The notes under the pieces: generated by a model
Told to the model about the DNA's origin: nothing
Seen by the model: only the letters and a program-made list of their open reading frames with translations
Databases searched by the model: none
NCBI GenBank assembly: GCA_017536105.1
Contig: JAFXRZ010000006.1
Coordinates: 310,001 to 374,000 of the forward strand
Reading direction: 5' to 3'
Length of the DNA stretch: 64,000 nucleotides
Origin: Ruminococcus sp.
Lineage (GTDB): Bacteria > Bacillota_A > Clostridia > Oscillospirales > Ruminococcaceae
Program-made: the position numbers and the translations under genes
Shown here: in pieces, positions 8,228-17,529 of the stretch
Layout: each line of letters starts with the position of its first letter
How positions within the stretch are numbered: position 1 is the first letter of the stretch

Positions 8228-10639
8228 TTATCTTCTTTCGGCACCGATAGCTGCGAGAGCCTTTACCACCTTGTCCATTGCCTTGTCAGCCTGCTCGTCG
8301 GTGAGAGTTGCGTCATGGGAACGCATGGAGATGGAGTAGGAAACGGACTTTTTGCCCTGCTCTATCTGTTCGCCGGTATAGACGTCGAAGAGAGTTACCT
8401 TCTCGAGGATCGAGCCTACTGCTGTGCGGATCGTCTTTTCGAGAGCTGCAACAGGGGTAGAGGCATCGCAGACAACGGATATATCTCTTGTTGTTGCCGG
8501 GAATTTGGGCAGCGGGCTGTAACGCTTTTCGTCAACGGAGAGAGCCATGAGCTCGGGAATATTGATCTTAGCGGCATAGGCCTTTGTTCCGATGCCGTAG
8601 TTGTCAAGGACTGCCGGATGAAGCTCGCCGAATATCGCAAGCTGCTCGCCGTCCTTGACTATAACTGCCGATCTTCCGGGGTGGAATGCAGCAGCTTCAT
8701 CAAAGGCGCAGGTGCTGTCGGGACGGATAACTTCGTAATCGCCGAGGCCTGCTTTGTCGAGGATGCCTTCCACCATGCCCTTGAGGGAGAAGAAGTCAAA
8801 TTCGTTTTCGGTATCGTAAACGCCGATGCCAAGCCTTACGGGCTCCTTGGGAAGGACATCGCCTTCAACGGGGAGATACTCGTTGCCCATTTCAAAGACA
8901 TAGGCTTCGGGGTTGCGGTAGTTGTAGTTCCTTGCAAGCACCTCGCAGACAGAGGGCAGGATAGTCGTTCTCATAACGCTGGTGTCCTCGCCGAGAGGAT
9001 TGGAGATAGTCACGGTATTGCGGAGCCCGGAATCTGCCGGCAGCTTGATCTTGTCGAAATACTTGGGCGAGATGAAGGAGAAGGTGGTGATCTCGTTGAG
9101 ACCCATGGAAAGAGCTGCGGAAGTGATCTTGCGCTCGAACTTCTGCTTACGAGTGAGCTGTGCGTTTGCAACACCGCGGATTATGGTATCTGGGATGTTG
9201 TTGTAGCCGTAGAGCCTTGCAACTTCCTCTGCGATATCGGCCTTGACTTCAAGATCGACTCTGAACCAGGGAGAGATCGCCTTACCGTTCTCGACTTTGA
9301 TCTCGAGCTTGTTGAGATAGGAGATCATCTCCTGCTCGGGTATCTCTGTGCCGAGGAAGCGGTTTATCCAGTCTGCGCTGAAATCAACTGTTCTGGGCTC
9401 TTCTGACTGGTAGTTTGCGTCTATGTAGTTGTGGATGACTTCGCCTGCACCCAGCTCTTCGACCAGCTGGCAGGCACGCATAAGAGCTTCATAGCACTCG
9501 TGGGGATCGAGACCCTTATCGTATCTTGAGGATGCGTCTGTTCTCATGCGGAGCTTCTTGGCAGTGGTCGCAACACTTGCGCCGTCGAAGCAGGCAGATT
9601 CAAATACAACAGTTGTCGTATCGTCCATGATACCGCTGTACTCACCGCCCATAACGCCGGCAACTGCAACGGGCTTTTCGGCATCGGCGATAACAAGCAT
9701 TTCCTCGGAAAGCTCTCTCTCGATGCCGTCCAGGGTGGTTATCTTCTCGCCGGGCTTGGCGTTTCTTACGTTGATCTCTCCGCCCTTGACGTATCTGAGA
9801 TCGAAGGCGTGCATGGGTCTGCCGTACTCCAGCATTACATAGTTGGTGATGTCTACGAAGTTATTTATGGGACGGACACCGCTTGCACGGAGACGCTCTC
9901 TCATCCAGCGAGGCGAAGGTCCTATCTTGACGTTCTTGACGATAGCTCCGATATAGCGCTTGCAGAGGTCGGTGTTGTGTATCTTGACTTTCAGGTAATC
10001 ATTCACATCGCCAGGGGTGCCCTTATACTCCGGCTTCTTGACATTAAGGGGAAGATCGAAGGTAGCAGCTGTTTCTCTTGCAAGGCCGATAACGGAAAGG
10101 CAGTCGGGACGGTTGGAGGTTATCTCAAACTCAACGGTCGTATCGTTGAAGCCGATGGCCTCTCTTATATCCTTGCCGACAGTCTTGTCGCAGTCGTCAC
10201 CGAGGATGAAAATGCCGTCCTCGATAGCATAGGGGAAATCATGGAGAGAAAGTCCAAGCTCGGCAAGGGAGCAGAGCATACCGTTTGAAGCTACGCCGCG
10301 GAGCTTGCCCTTTGTGATCTTGACAGTCTTGCCCTCGTGGAGCACCTGTGACTTGTGCTTTGCAACAGGAACGAAATCCTCCTGCTTGACGTTCTGTGCA
10401 CCGGTGACGATCTGGACGAGCTCCTCCTCGCCGACGTCCACCTGGCAGATGAACATATGGTCGGAATCGGGGTGGGGAACGATCTCCTTCACCTGACCGA
10501 CTACAACATTTTCAAGGTATTCGCCCTCTGTGCCGTAGCACTCGACCTTAGAGCCGGAGAGAGTGATACCCGAAACAAAATCCTTTATTGGCATATCGCA
10601 TTTAACGTAATCTGCGAGCCATCTCATTGAAAGATCCAT
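8228..10639 (-). CDS. pheT: Phenylalanine-tRNA ligase beta subunit
   Basis: Large subunit of the (alpha-beta)2 enzyme that charges tRNA-Phe. It is 803 residues, the usual size. The N-terminal EMAP/tRNA-binding-like domain (VVGQVKEIVPHPDSDHMFIC) is followed by the B3/B4 editing region, the B5 domain and a C-terminal ferredoxin-fold anticodon-binding domain (FPATTRDISVVCD). Start at 10639 behind GGAGGTATAATAA. It is the last gene of the T-box-controlled operon, separated from pheS by a membrane-protein gene. Confidence 0.97.
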   Translation of the reverse strand: MDLSMRWLADYVKCDMPIKDFVSGITLSGSKVECYGTEGEYLENVVVGQVKEIVPHPDSDHMFICQVDVGEEELVQIVTGAQNVKQEDFVPVAKHKSQVLHEGKTVKITKGKLRGVASNGMLCSLAELGLSLHDFPYAIEDGIFILGDDCDKTVGKDIREAIGFNDTTVEFEITSNRPDCLSVIGLARETAATFDLPLNVKKPEYKGTPGDVNDYLKVKIHNTDLCKRYIGAIVKNVKIGPSPRWMRERLRASGVRPINNFVDITNYVMLEYGRPMHAFDLRYVKGGEINVRNAKPGEKITTLDGIERELSEEMLVIADAEKPVAVAGVMGGEYSGIMDDTTTVVFESACFDGASVATTAKKLRMRTDASSRYDKGLDPHECYEALMRACQLVEELGAGEVIHNYIDANYQSEEPRTVDFSADWINRFLGTEIPEQEMISYLNKLEIKVENGKAISPWFRVDLEVKADIAEEVARLYGYNNIPDTIIRGVANAQLTRKQKFERKITSAALSMGLNEITTFSFISPKYFDKIKLPADSGLRNTVTISNPLGEDTSVMRTTILPSVCEVLARNYNYRNPEAYVFEMGNEYLPVEGDVLPKEPVRLGIGVYDTENEFDFFSLKGMVEGILDKAGLGDYEVIRPDSTCAFDEAAAFHPGRSAVIVKDGEQLAIFGELHPAVLDNYGIGTKAYAAKINIPELMALSVDEKRYSPLPKFPATTRDISVVCDASTPVAALEKTIRTAVGSILEKVTLFDVYTGEQIEQGKKSVSYSISMRSHDATLTDEQADKAMDKVVKALAAIGAERR

Positions 10640-10668
10640 TTATTATACCTCCGTTATTATGTGGTCAA

Positions 10669-11196
10669 TTATTCTTCTATATACTGAGCGTTCTCGGACT
10701 TGCTCTTTAGGATCGAGCAGACTTCGCGGAAAGAATCCTCGGCGGACATTTCCCTGCTGCCGAATTTTTTCAGCACGATGCTTCCGGTGGGTCCTGTGAT
10801 TATCATACGGTATCTGCGCTTTTCCTCGGGGAAAGTCTCGCTGTCGGAACGGACAACGATCTTTATTATATCGGAATAGTGCGCTGTCTGTATCATAATG
10901 CCGTCAAGCAGGGCTTCTTTAAGGAAATAATACCCGGGAGGAACGACCTTGCAGCCGTTATCCAGCTCCTCGGCTATATCTCCCCTGTATGCACCCAAGG
11001 TGAACAGTCCGCGCCATTTGACCTTGCCGTATCTCAAGAGAGCAGCCAAGAGGACTATAAGCCCGACTGTTGTCAGGATAAGATTGGCAAGTCCGTAGGG
11101 CAGAAGCACTCCGATGACGAGCAAAGCGCCCGAGATTATCGAAACGATCCTGAGCGTTCTCAGCCTTCTGCCGAGGATAAGCTCCATCGCTTTCAT
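10669..11196 (-). CDS. Small two-helix membrane protein inside the pheST operon
   Basis: A 175-residue protein of unknown function. Residues about 14-58 form a hydrophobic hairpin (two transmembrane helices around LLPYGLANLIL), followed by a soluble alpha/beta-looking domain of about 115 residues. The start ATG overlaps the pheS stop codon by one base (TGATG), implying translational coupling, and pheT follows after 29 bp. Its architecture resembles the protein at 12552-13169: a TM hairpin followed by a soluble domain that may be a bacterial PH/YcxB-like fold. That fold is a guess. Confidence 0.8.
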   Translation of the reverse strand: MKAMELILGRRLRTLRIVSIISGALLVIGVLLPYGLANLILTTVGLIVLLAALLRYGKVKWRGLFTLGAYRGDIAEELDNGCKVVPPGYYFLKEALLDGIMIQTAHYSDIIKIVVRSDSETFPEEKRRYRMIITGPTGSIVLKKFGSREMSAEDSFREVCSILKSKSENAQYIEE

Positions 11197-12215
11197 CAGA
11201 ACTGCTCTAAGAATCTCATATCATTTTCGTAAAGCAGGCGCATATCGTTGATGCTGTATCTGCCCATGGTTATACGCTCGAGGCCGATGCCGAAGGCAAA
11301 GCCGGAATATACCTCGGGGTCGATGCCGCACTCTTCAAGCACCTTGGGGTGTACCATACCTGCGCCGAGGAGCTCAACATAGCCCTCCTGCTTGCACATG
11401 GAGCAGCCTGCGCCGTGGCAGTTGAAGCACATAAGATCCACCTCTGCCGAAGGCTCGGTATAGGGGAAGTGGTGGGGACGGAGCCTGATCTTTGTATCCT
11501 CGCCGTAGAGCCTCTTCATAAGCAGCTCGAGAGTGCCCTTGAGGTCTGCCATTGTGATGCCCTTGTCGATAACAAGGCCCTCGATCTGATGGAAGAGAGG
11601 CGAATGTGTTGCGTCAACAGCATCGGAACGGTAAACACGGCCGGGGGAGATTATCCTTATCGGAGGCTTCATCTTCTCCATAGTTCTTATCTGAACGGAG
11701 GAGGTCTGAGTTCTCAGCAGGACGTTCTCGTTGATATAGAAAGTATCCTGTGTATCTCTTGCGGGGTGATGCTTGGGCATATTGAGCGCCTCGAAGCAAT
11801 AGTGGTCTGTCTCTACCTCGGGACCTTCGACGATGTCAAAGCCCATTCCGAGGAAGACGTCCTCTACCTCTGCAAGGACTGCATTGAGGGGGTGAGGTCT
11901 GCCGATCTTCACTGCCCTGCCCGGCATGGTGACGTCAACAGTCTCGTCAGCCAGCTTTTTCTCCACAAGGGCAGCCTTGATGCTTGCCTGCTTCTCGGAG
12001 ATAGCTTCTTCGATGTCTTCTCTTACTTTGTTTGCGAGCTGACCGATAACGGGTCTTTCCTCGGCGGAGAGCTTGCCCATCTGCTTAAGGATGGACGTTA
12101 CTTCGCCCTTCTTGCCTAAGAAGCGGACTCTGATCTCGTCCAGCAGCTTGGGGTCGGAGACTTTTTTAAGCTCTGACTTGGCACGCTCTTCAATGCTTTT
12201 GAGCTGTTCCTTCAT
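11196..12215 (-). CDS. pheS: Phenylalanine-tRNA ligase alpha subunit
   Basis: Catalytic subunit of phenylalanyl-tRNA synthetase. It is 339 residues from ATG 12215, behind TAGGAGGAA. The open frame continues 62 codons upstream, but that extension lies inside the T-box leader RNA and is not coding. An N-terminal coiled coil is followed by the class II catalytic core: motif 2 region [18 protein letters not shown] and motif 3 region [16 protein letters not shown]. Its expression should respond to uncharged tRNA-Phe through the leader. Confidence 0.97.
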   Translation of the reverse strand: MKEQLKSIEERAKSELKKVSDPKLLDEIRVRFLGKKGEVTSILKQMGKLSAEERPVIGQLANKVREDIEEAISEKQASIKAALVEKKLADETVDVTMPGRAVKIGRPHPLNAVLAEVEDVFLGMGFDIVEGPEVETDHYCFEALNMPKHHPARDTQDTFYINENVLLRTQTSSVQIRTMEKMKPPIRIISPGRVYRSDAVDATHSPLFHQIEGLVIDKGITMADLKGTLELLMKRLYGEDTKIRLRPHHFPYTEPSAEVDLMCFNCHGAGCSMCKQEGYVELLGAGMVHPKVLEECGIDPEVYSGFAFGIGLERITMGRYSINDMRLLYENDMRFLEQF

Positions 12216-12253
12216 TTTTATTCCTCCTAAAATAATATACAAAATAAAAAAGC

Positions 12254-12498
12254 CTTGCCCTGACACAGGACAAGACCAATGCTTGCTTATAAACCACCTA
12301 TCGTCATAAAGGAGCCAACACTCCCGCACCCTTAACGCAGGATATACGTTTCCGCTTACAATAGCAAAACTTCGGCGGAACCACTCGCAAGTGAACTTCA
12401 TTCGGCTCTCCGTTTAAGGCAGCTTTCAGCAAATGCGGCCTCTCTCTTGAAACACCTGATCCGAACTACTCTCTTGGTCATCGTGTTTTGAATTTACA
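12254..12498 (-). promoter_or_regulatory. Phe T-box leader (tRNA-sensing attenuator)
   Basis: Transcript from about 12498. A stem I region carries AGAGAGTAG and a GCTGAAAG motif, then GAAG-TTC-A: the putative Phe specifier codon TTC at 12395-12393 followed by the conserved purine. The terminator is CTTGTCCTG/TCAGGGCAAG (12274-12254) followed by a T run at 12250-12246. The competing antiterminator can be drawn as ATAGG (12301-12297), bulge TGGTTT, ATAAG (12290-12286), closing with CTTGT-CCTGT (12274-12265). The TGGT bulge can pair with the ACCA end of uncharged tRNA. The usual ACC of the T-box is absent, so the element is degenerate in that part. Confidence 0.8.
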
Positions 12499-12504
12499 AA
12501 AATC

Positions 12505-12533
12505 ATTATATCACAGCCCACAGCGCATTTCAA
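12505..12533 (-). promoter_or_regulatory. Promoter of the pheS-pheT operon
   Basis: Minus-strand TTGAAA (12533-12528), a 17-bp spacer, then TATAAT (12510-12505) preceded by TGTGA (near extended -10), immediately upstream of the T-box leader. Confidence 0.8.
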
Positions 12534-12551
12534 GGGGCTTTAACAAAAAGT

Positions 12552-13169
12552 TTACAATCCGTGCTTGTGGAGAGGATCCCAGAGGTCGTCTTCGTCTTCT
12601 TCGTCCTCGATGACGTTGTACTGCTTCTTGGGATAGCCTATCTGCTCGTGGAGATTCTCGATAAGATAGAGCTTTGATTTAGTATCTATGAAATGCAGAG
12701 TTATGGTATTCTGAGAAAGCTCTTTTTGCTTGCGGCTGTTGGGATTCTCAAAGGAGGATGCTGTTCTGTCGGGGGTGAGGGTGAAGAACATATCTCCCTG
12801 TGGGGTCTGCTCGCTTTTTACGACCTCGGAGTAATAGAGGACACAGGAGAAATATTTGCCCGTGAGGACACTGCCCTGTTTGTGCTCCAGCCTGTCGTCG
12901 TAGATGCGGGTGAAGCACTCGGTGCTTCGGGACATGGCGCTGTAGCGGTAAAGCAGGAGAGCGACGATGATATTACCGAAGCCGATAAGTGCGAACAGCA
13001 CCTTAACGATAAGCACAGGGACAAAAACTGCGATGAGAAGGATTATGCAGCCTAAGATAAGGTTTTTGTAGAGGCCTTTCTGCATCTTCTTGTGCTCGGC
13101 GATGTCGTTGGCGGCTTTCTGCTGCTTTTCGCGGCGGTTTAGCTTTGGGGGATATTCATACAGGAGCAT
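12552..13169 (-). CDS. Small membrane protein with acidic tail, function unknown
   Basis: 205 residues. A basic N-terminus (residues 1-33) leads to a two-helix hydrophobic hairpin (about 35-75), a soluble domain (about 85-180, with IYDDRLEHKQG and FTLTPDRT) and an acidic tail (VIEDEEDEDDLWD). The soluble part has the look of a YcxB-type bacterial PH domain, but I cannot confirm this. The gene overlaps the end of the HAD phosphatase gene by 14 bp and is the last gene of the tgt operon. Compare the similarly built protein between pheS and pheT. Confidence 0.75.
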   Translation of the reverse strand: MLLYEYPPKLNRREKQQKAANDIAEHKKMQKGLYKNLILGCIILLIAVFVPVLIVKVLFALIGFGNIIVALLLYRYSAMSRSTECFTRIYDDRLEHKQGSVLTGKYFSCVLYYSEVVKSEQTPQGDMFFTLTPDRTASSFENPNSRKQKELSQNTITLHFIDTKSKLYLIENLHEQIGYPKKQYNVIEDEEDEDDLWDPLHKHGL

Positions 13170-13830
13170 TCTGAGCCTCCATTTCGGAGATGAGCTTCAG
13201 GATGTCGGCAGGTTCATGGGCGAGGTATTTGCAGCCTGCTTCCACAAGCTCTTCCTCGCTGCGGAAGCCCCATGTACAGCCTATGGAAGCTGTGCCGGAG
13301 TTCTTTGCTGTCAGGATATCGACAGAGGAATCTCCGATCATGACTGTTTCAGAGCTTTCGGCATCCAGGGCATCCATTATATATTGGACGATCTGAGGGT
13401 CGGGCTTGGTGGGTACACCGTCACGCTTGCCGACGGTAAGATCGAAGCAGTCGCCGAAGAAATGCCGGACGATCCTGACGGAAAAGGCATCGGGCTTGTT
13501 GGAAGCCACAGCGCATTTAATGCCCATATCCTGCAAAGCGGAAAGGACTGCGGAAATGCCCTTGTAGGGAACGGTCTTATTAAGGCAGCAGGATGCGTAT
13601 TTCTCTGTGAACTTGCAGTGGAGGGTCTTTATATTCTCGGGTGTACGCATATCCTCGGGCAATGCTCTTTCGCAGAGCTTCAATGCTCCGTTGCCGACAA
13701 AATAATAGTATTTATCGGCTTCGTGAGTAGGCAGGCCGAGGTCTGTCAGCGCCCTGTTCGTGGCGTCGGCAAGATCGTGGACGGAATCTATGAGGGTCCC
13801 GTCGAGGTCGAATATCGCAAGCTTAAACAT
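13156..13830 (-). CDS. HAD-family phosphatase, phosphoglycolate phosphatase-like
   Basis: 224 residues from ATG 13830 (a GTG three codons earlier overlaps the ribosome site AGGG). All HAD motifs are present: FDLDGTLIDS (motif I), ASNKPD (motif II), KPDP with the motif III Lys, and MIGDSSVDILTAKNSG (motif IV). It resembles Gph, which removes 2-phosphoglycolate formed during DNA repair, but HAD substrates cannot be assigned from sequence. The gene follows tgt by 24 bp. Confidence 0.85.
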   Translation of the reverse strand: MFKLAIFDLDGTLIDSVHDLADATNRALTDLGLPTHEADKYYYFVGNGALKLCERALPEDMRTPENIKTLHCKFTEKYASCCLNKTVPYKGISAVLSALQDMGIKCAVASNKPDAFSVRIVRHFFGDCFDLTVGKRDGVPTKPDPQIVQYIMDALDAESSETVMIGDSSVDILTAKNSGTASIGCTWGFRSEEELVEAGCKYLAHEPADILKLISEMEAQNAPV

Positions 13831-13854
13831 ATAGATCACCCTAAAATGAAAAAC

Positions 13855-15003
<1,149 letters not shown>

Positions 15004-15453
15004 TTACCTTGTTTTTATCTTATAGATACGTGTGTCTTCGCCGCTGCGCTCTTTCATCATCCCGACGAACTCAAAGCCGTATTTCTCGTAAAGACCTATA
15101 TGGTCGGTGGTGAGATAGACGGTATCGAAGCCCCGGTCTGCGGCGATCTTTTTTGCTTCTTCTATCAGAATGCCCATAAGCCTCCTGCCCCTTGCCTCGG
15201 GGTAGGTATAGACGAAGCCAATCCAGGGAGTCAGCGGAGTATCGACCTGATCTGTTTCGGTGAGAGCACAGAATGACAGCAGCTTTTCATTTTCGGTGAG
15301 CAGCAGGAGCTTTGATGAATCTCCCAGCGTTTCGTAAAACTTTCCGCTGTCGATGAGATAGCAGAGGTAAGGGCCTGCTCTCCAGTCGCAAAGACGAAGC
15401 TGCGAGAGCCAATGCTCACGGTCGGGGCTTGTGTAGAAATCTGTAATAATCAT
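15004..15453 (-). CDS. GNAT-family N-acetyltransferase
   Basis: 149 residues with the acetyl-CoA-binding segment PEARGRRLMGILIEEAKK (motif A, R/Q-x-x-G-x-G/A type with Leu in place of the usual Gly) and the typical C-terminal LYEKYGFEFVG. The acceptor is unknown. It lies between the PAS-protein gene (3 bp gap) and tgt (9 bp gap), so it is probably co-expressed with them. Confidence 0.8.
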   Translation of the reverse strand: MIITDFYTSPDREHWLSQLRLCDWRAGPYLCYLIDSGKFYETLGDSSKLLLLTENEKLLSFCALTETDQVDTPLTPWIGFVYTYPEARGRRLMGILIEEAKKIAADRGFDTVYLTTDHIGLYEKYGFEFVGMMKERSGEDTRIYKIKTR

Positions 15454-15456
15454 TTA

Positions 15457-15834
15457 TTATTCTCCAAGATCGTAGAGCTTCATAGTTTCAGGCGTGCGGT
15501 ACTCGTGCTTTTCGTAATAGCCGATAAGCCTGCCGTCGTCATTGCGCAGAGCCACCATATACACGTCCTTGTTCTCTTTTACGTTTTTATATGTATAGAC
15601 GATATTATTCTTTTTCGAGCTTTTGAACCATTCAACAACTTTGAGTATCATTTCCCGGGAATGCTCGTTGTGGCAGTTGAGCAGCGAACAGCCCAGAAGC
15701 TTTTCTCCGCCCCATTTGGAATAGCGTTCACAGGCAACGGGATTCATATATATTATTCTATGGTCGAGATCGCAAAGCACGACAGCTGCTCTGTCGGCAT
15801 CGAGCACAGCCTTATAGATTTTAAGCATATCCAT
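15457..15834 (-). CDS. Single-domain PAS protein
   Basis: 125 residues, nearly all one PAS fold: VVLCDLDHRIIYMNPVACERY near the N-terminus, LLGCSLLNCHNEHSREMI in the middle and the closing strands YMVALRNDDGRLIGYYE. No kinase, cyclase or DNA-binding domain is attached. The His/Cys-containing CHNEHS segment recurs in PAS proteins that may bind haem or metal; that is inference. Start ATG at 15834 is preceded by AAAGGAGG. Confidence 0.8.
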   Translation of the reverse strand: MDMLKIYKAVLDADRAAVVLCDLDHRIIYMNPVACERYSKWGGEKLLGCSLLNCHNEHSREMILKVVEWFKSSKKNNIVYTYKNVKENKDVYMVALRNDDGRLIGYYEKHEYRTPETMKLYDLGE

Positions 15835-15914
15835 GCTTAAACCTCCTTTGATCTTCCGATGATCCTATAATTATAATAGCCTTGAAAAAACAGGTTTCCT
15901 GCGCTTTTTGTATG

Positions 15915-15991
15915 CCCTCGCCGCCTGCGGCGGCTCGGGAAGATGCGGAAAAAGGTATTCTCCCCTGCGGGGGAGATACCGTTTTTCCGCA
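15915..15991 (-). terminator. Two adjacent GC-rich hairpins downstream of queA
   Basis: Nearest queA, 15944-15991 forms a roughly 20-bp stem (TGCGGAAAAA...CTCCCC against GGGGAG...TTTTTCCGCA, one bulge on each side, loop TGCG). A second stem at about 15917-15940 (CGCCGC/GCGGCG) follows. They probably end the queA transcript, though no long T run follows; a dispersed intergenic repeat is possible. Confidence 0.5.
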
Positions 15992-16012
15992 AAGTTTAAT
16001 GATCGGCTGTCT

Positions 16013-17062
16013 TCAGACAATCATCATACTGTCGCCGAAGGAGAAGAATCTGTATCTTTCTTCAACTGCCAGCTTGTATGCGTTCATCGTATTCTCGTAG
16101 CCCAGAAAGGCCGAGACAAGCATTATGAGGGTGCTTTCCGGCAGGTGGAAATTCGTTATCAATCCATCGAGGACTTTGAACTCATAACCGGGGTAGATGA
16201 AGATGTCTGTATAGCCCTCGCAGGGAACGATCTCTCCTTTGAAAGTCGCTACGCTTTCGAGGGTACGGCAGGAAGTTGTGCCTACGGCTATGACGCGGCC
16301 GCCGTTCTGCTTTGTCTCGTTTATGAGCTTTGCGGTACGTTCGGGCAATTCGTAATGCTCGGAGTGCATCTTGTGGTCGAGGACTTTGTCTTCTTTGACG
16401 GGACGGAATGTTCCGAGTCCGACATGGAGAGTGACATAGGCGATATTCACGCCCATAGCCTGGATCTCGGAGAGCATCTCTTTTGTAAAATGCAGGCCGG
16501 CTGTCGGAGCGGCTGCGGAGCCAAGCTCGTTAGAATAGACAGTCTGATAACGCTCTTTGTCTTTGAGCTTTTCTTTTATATAAGGCGGTAAAGGCATCTG
16601 ACCTATCTCATCCAGGGCTGCGAAAATGCTTCCGCCGTCTGCGACTTCAAACTCGGCGATGCGGTTGCCGTCTTCGAGGACGTCGGTTATCTGTGCTTTG
16701 AGAAGTCCTCCGCCGAAGGTGAAGCGTACTCCCTTTTTTGCTTTTTTTCCGGGACGGCAGATAAGCTCCCACTTATTGTTCTCTTTCTGCTCGAGGAGAA
16801 GAAATTCTATAAAGCTGCCGGTGTCTTCCCGTTCGCCGTATATCCTTGCAGGGATAACGCGTGAATCGTTCAGAACAAGCAAATCACCTTTTTTCAGAAA
16901 TTCGCATAGGTTATAGAAGTGCGAGTGTGTGGCTTCGCCTGTCTTACGGTCTATCTTTAAAAGGCGTGATGCGTTTCTGGGCTCGATCGGGGTCTGGGCG
17001 ATGAGCTCCTCGGGCAGCTCGTAATAGAAATCCGATCTTTTCATGTTATGTATATCAAGCAT
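16013..17062 (-). CDS. queA: S-adenosylmethionine:tRNA ribosyltransferase-isomerase
   Basis: Transfers the ribosyl part of SAM to preQ1-34 in tRNA, making epoxyqueuosine. 349 residues. Family segments seen: [18 protein letters not shown] at the N-terminus, [54 protein letters not shown] and [15 protein letters not shown]. Start ATG 17062 behind GGAGAG; an internal Met at residue 7 is the alternative. Confidence 0.97.
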   Translation of the reverse strand: MLDIHNMKRSDFYYELPEELIAQTPIEPRNASRLLKIDRKTGEATHSHFYNLCEFLKKGDLLVLNDSRVIPARIYGEREDTGSFIEFLLLEQKENNKWELICRPGKKAKKGVRFTFGGGLLKAQITDVLEDGNRIAEFEVADGGSIFAALDEIGQMPLPPYIKEKLKDKERYQTVYSNELGSAAAPTAGLHFTKEMLSEIQAMGVNIAYVTLHVGLGTFRPVKEDKVLDHKMHSEHYELPERTAKLINETKQNGGRVIAVGTTSCRTLESVATFKGEIVPCEGYTDIFIYPGYEFKVLDGLITNFHLPESTLIMLVSAFLGYENTMNAYKLAVEERYRFFSFGDSMMIV

Positions 17063-17145
17063 ATTTTTCTCTCCGCTCCTGCAATTCAGGGTGATCTTTC
17101 TTTCAATATGTTTACAGAATATTCAAATATTTTTTTATTTCGGTA

Positions 17146-17174
17146 TTGACAACCTGCGGAATATTTGCTATATT
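17146..17174 (+). promoter_or_regulatory. Promoter of the lysine-riboswitch/asd-dapA transcript
   Basis: TTGACA at 17146-17151, 17-bp spacer, TATATT at 17169-17174, ending about 10 bp before the riboswitch begins. Confidence 0.75.
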
Positions 17175-17185
17175 ATAGGATAGAG

Positions 17186-17362
17186 ATAGAGGTGCGGTCA
17201 AGATGAGTAGCATTTCCGCGGCATTTATGCCAAGGCTTCCCAAGAGCTCGGGAATGTGAAAGGTGAGATCGCCGAAGCGCAGGGTGGGATCCTGCAGCTG
17301 ACTGCTGCTTTAAGAAAGCTTCGGTTGTCATCATTACTTATGATGGAGTGCTATCGGCATAA
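17186..17362 (+). promoter_or_regulatory. Lysine riboswitch (L box) aptamer
   Basis: Contains the conserved blocks of the lysine aptamer in order: AGAGGTGCGG, AAGATGAGTAGCA, GGGAATGTGAAAGG, GAGATCGCCGAAGC, the CAGCTGACTGC loop segment and GGAGTGCTATC near the 3' end. It sits directly upstream of three lysine/DAP pathway genes, which fits a lysine-repressed switch. Ligand binding would favour the terminator at 17401. Confidence 0.93.
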
Positions 17363-17400
17363 ATTTATTTGTGTCAACATTCTTATTATATTGTATGATG

Positions 17401-17424
17401 AGCCGGTTTTCAACCGGTTTTTTT
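17401..17424 (+). terminator. Riboswitch-controlled terminator
   Basis: AGCCGGTT-TTC-AACCGGTT followed by a run of Ts: a classic intrinsic terminator between the lysine aptamer and asd, forming the expression platform. Confidence 0.85.
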
Positions 17425-17529
17425 AATATCTCGACAACTTTTATGTTTTGAGCATTTAAAAGCGGAATGCAAAAGCATTTTTAGCTAAAATGCACATTGC
17501 AGAAACTTAGGAAAAAGGAGTTTTTTGGT

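Noticed and set aside
8315..9406. 363-codon plus-strand frame inside pheT
   Set aside because: Antisense shadow of pheT.
12216..12401. 62-codon in-frame N-terminal extension of pheS
   Set aside because: Covers the T-box leader and terminator; the AGGAGG site and family N-terminus place the start at 12215.
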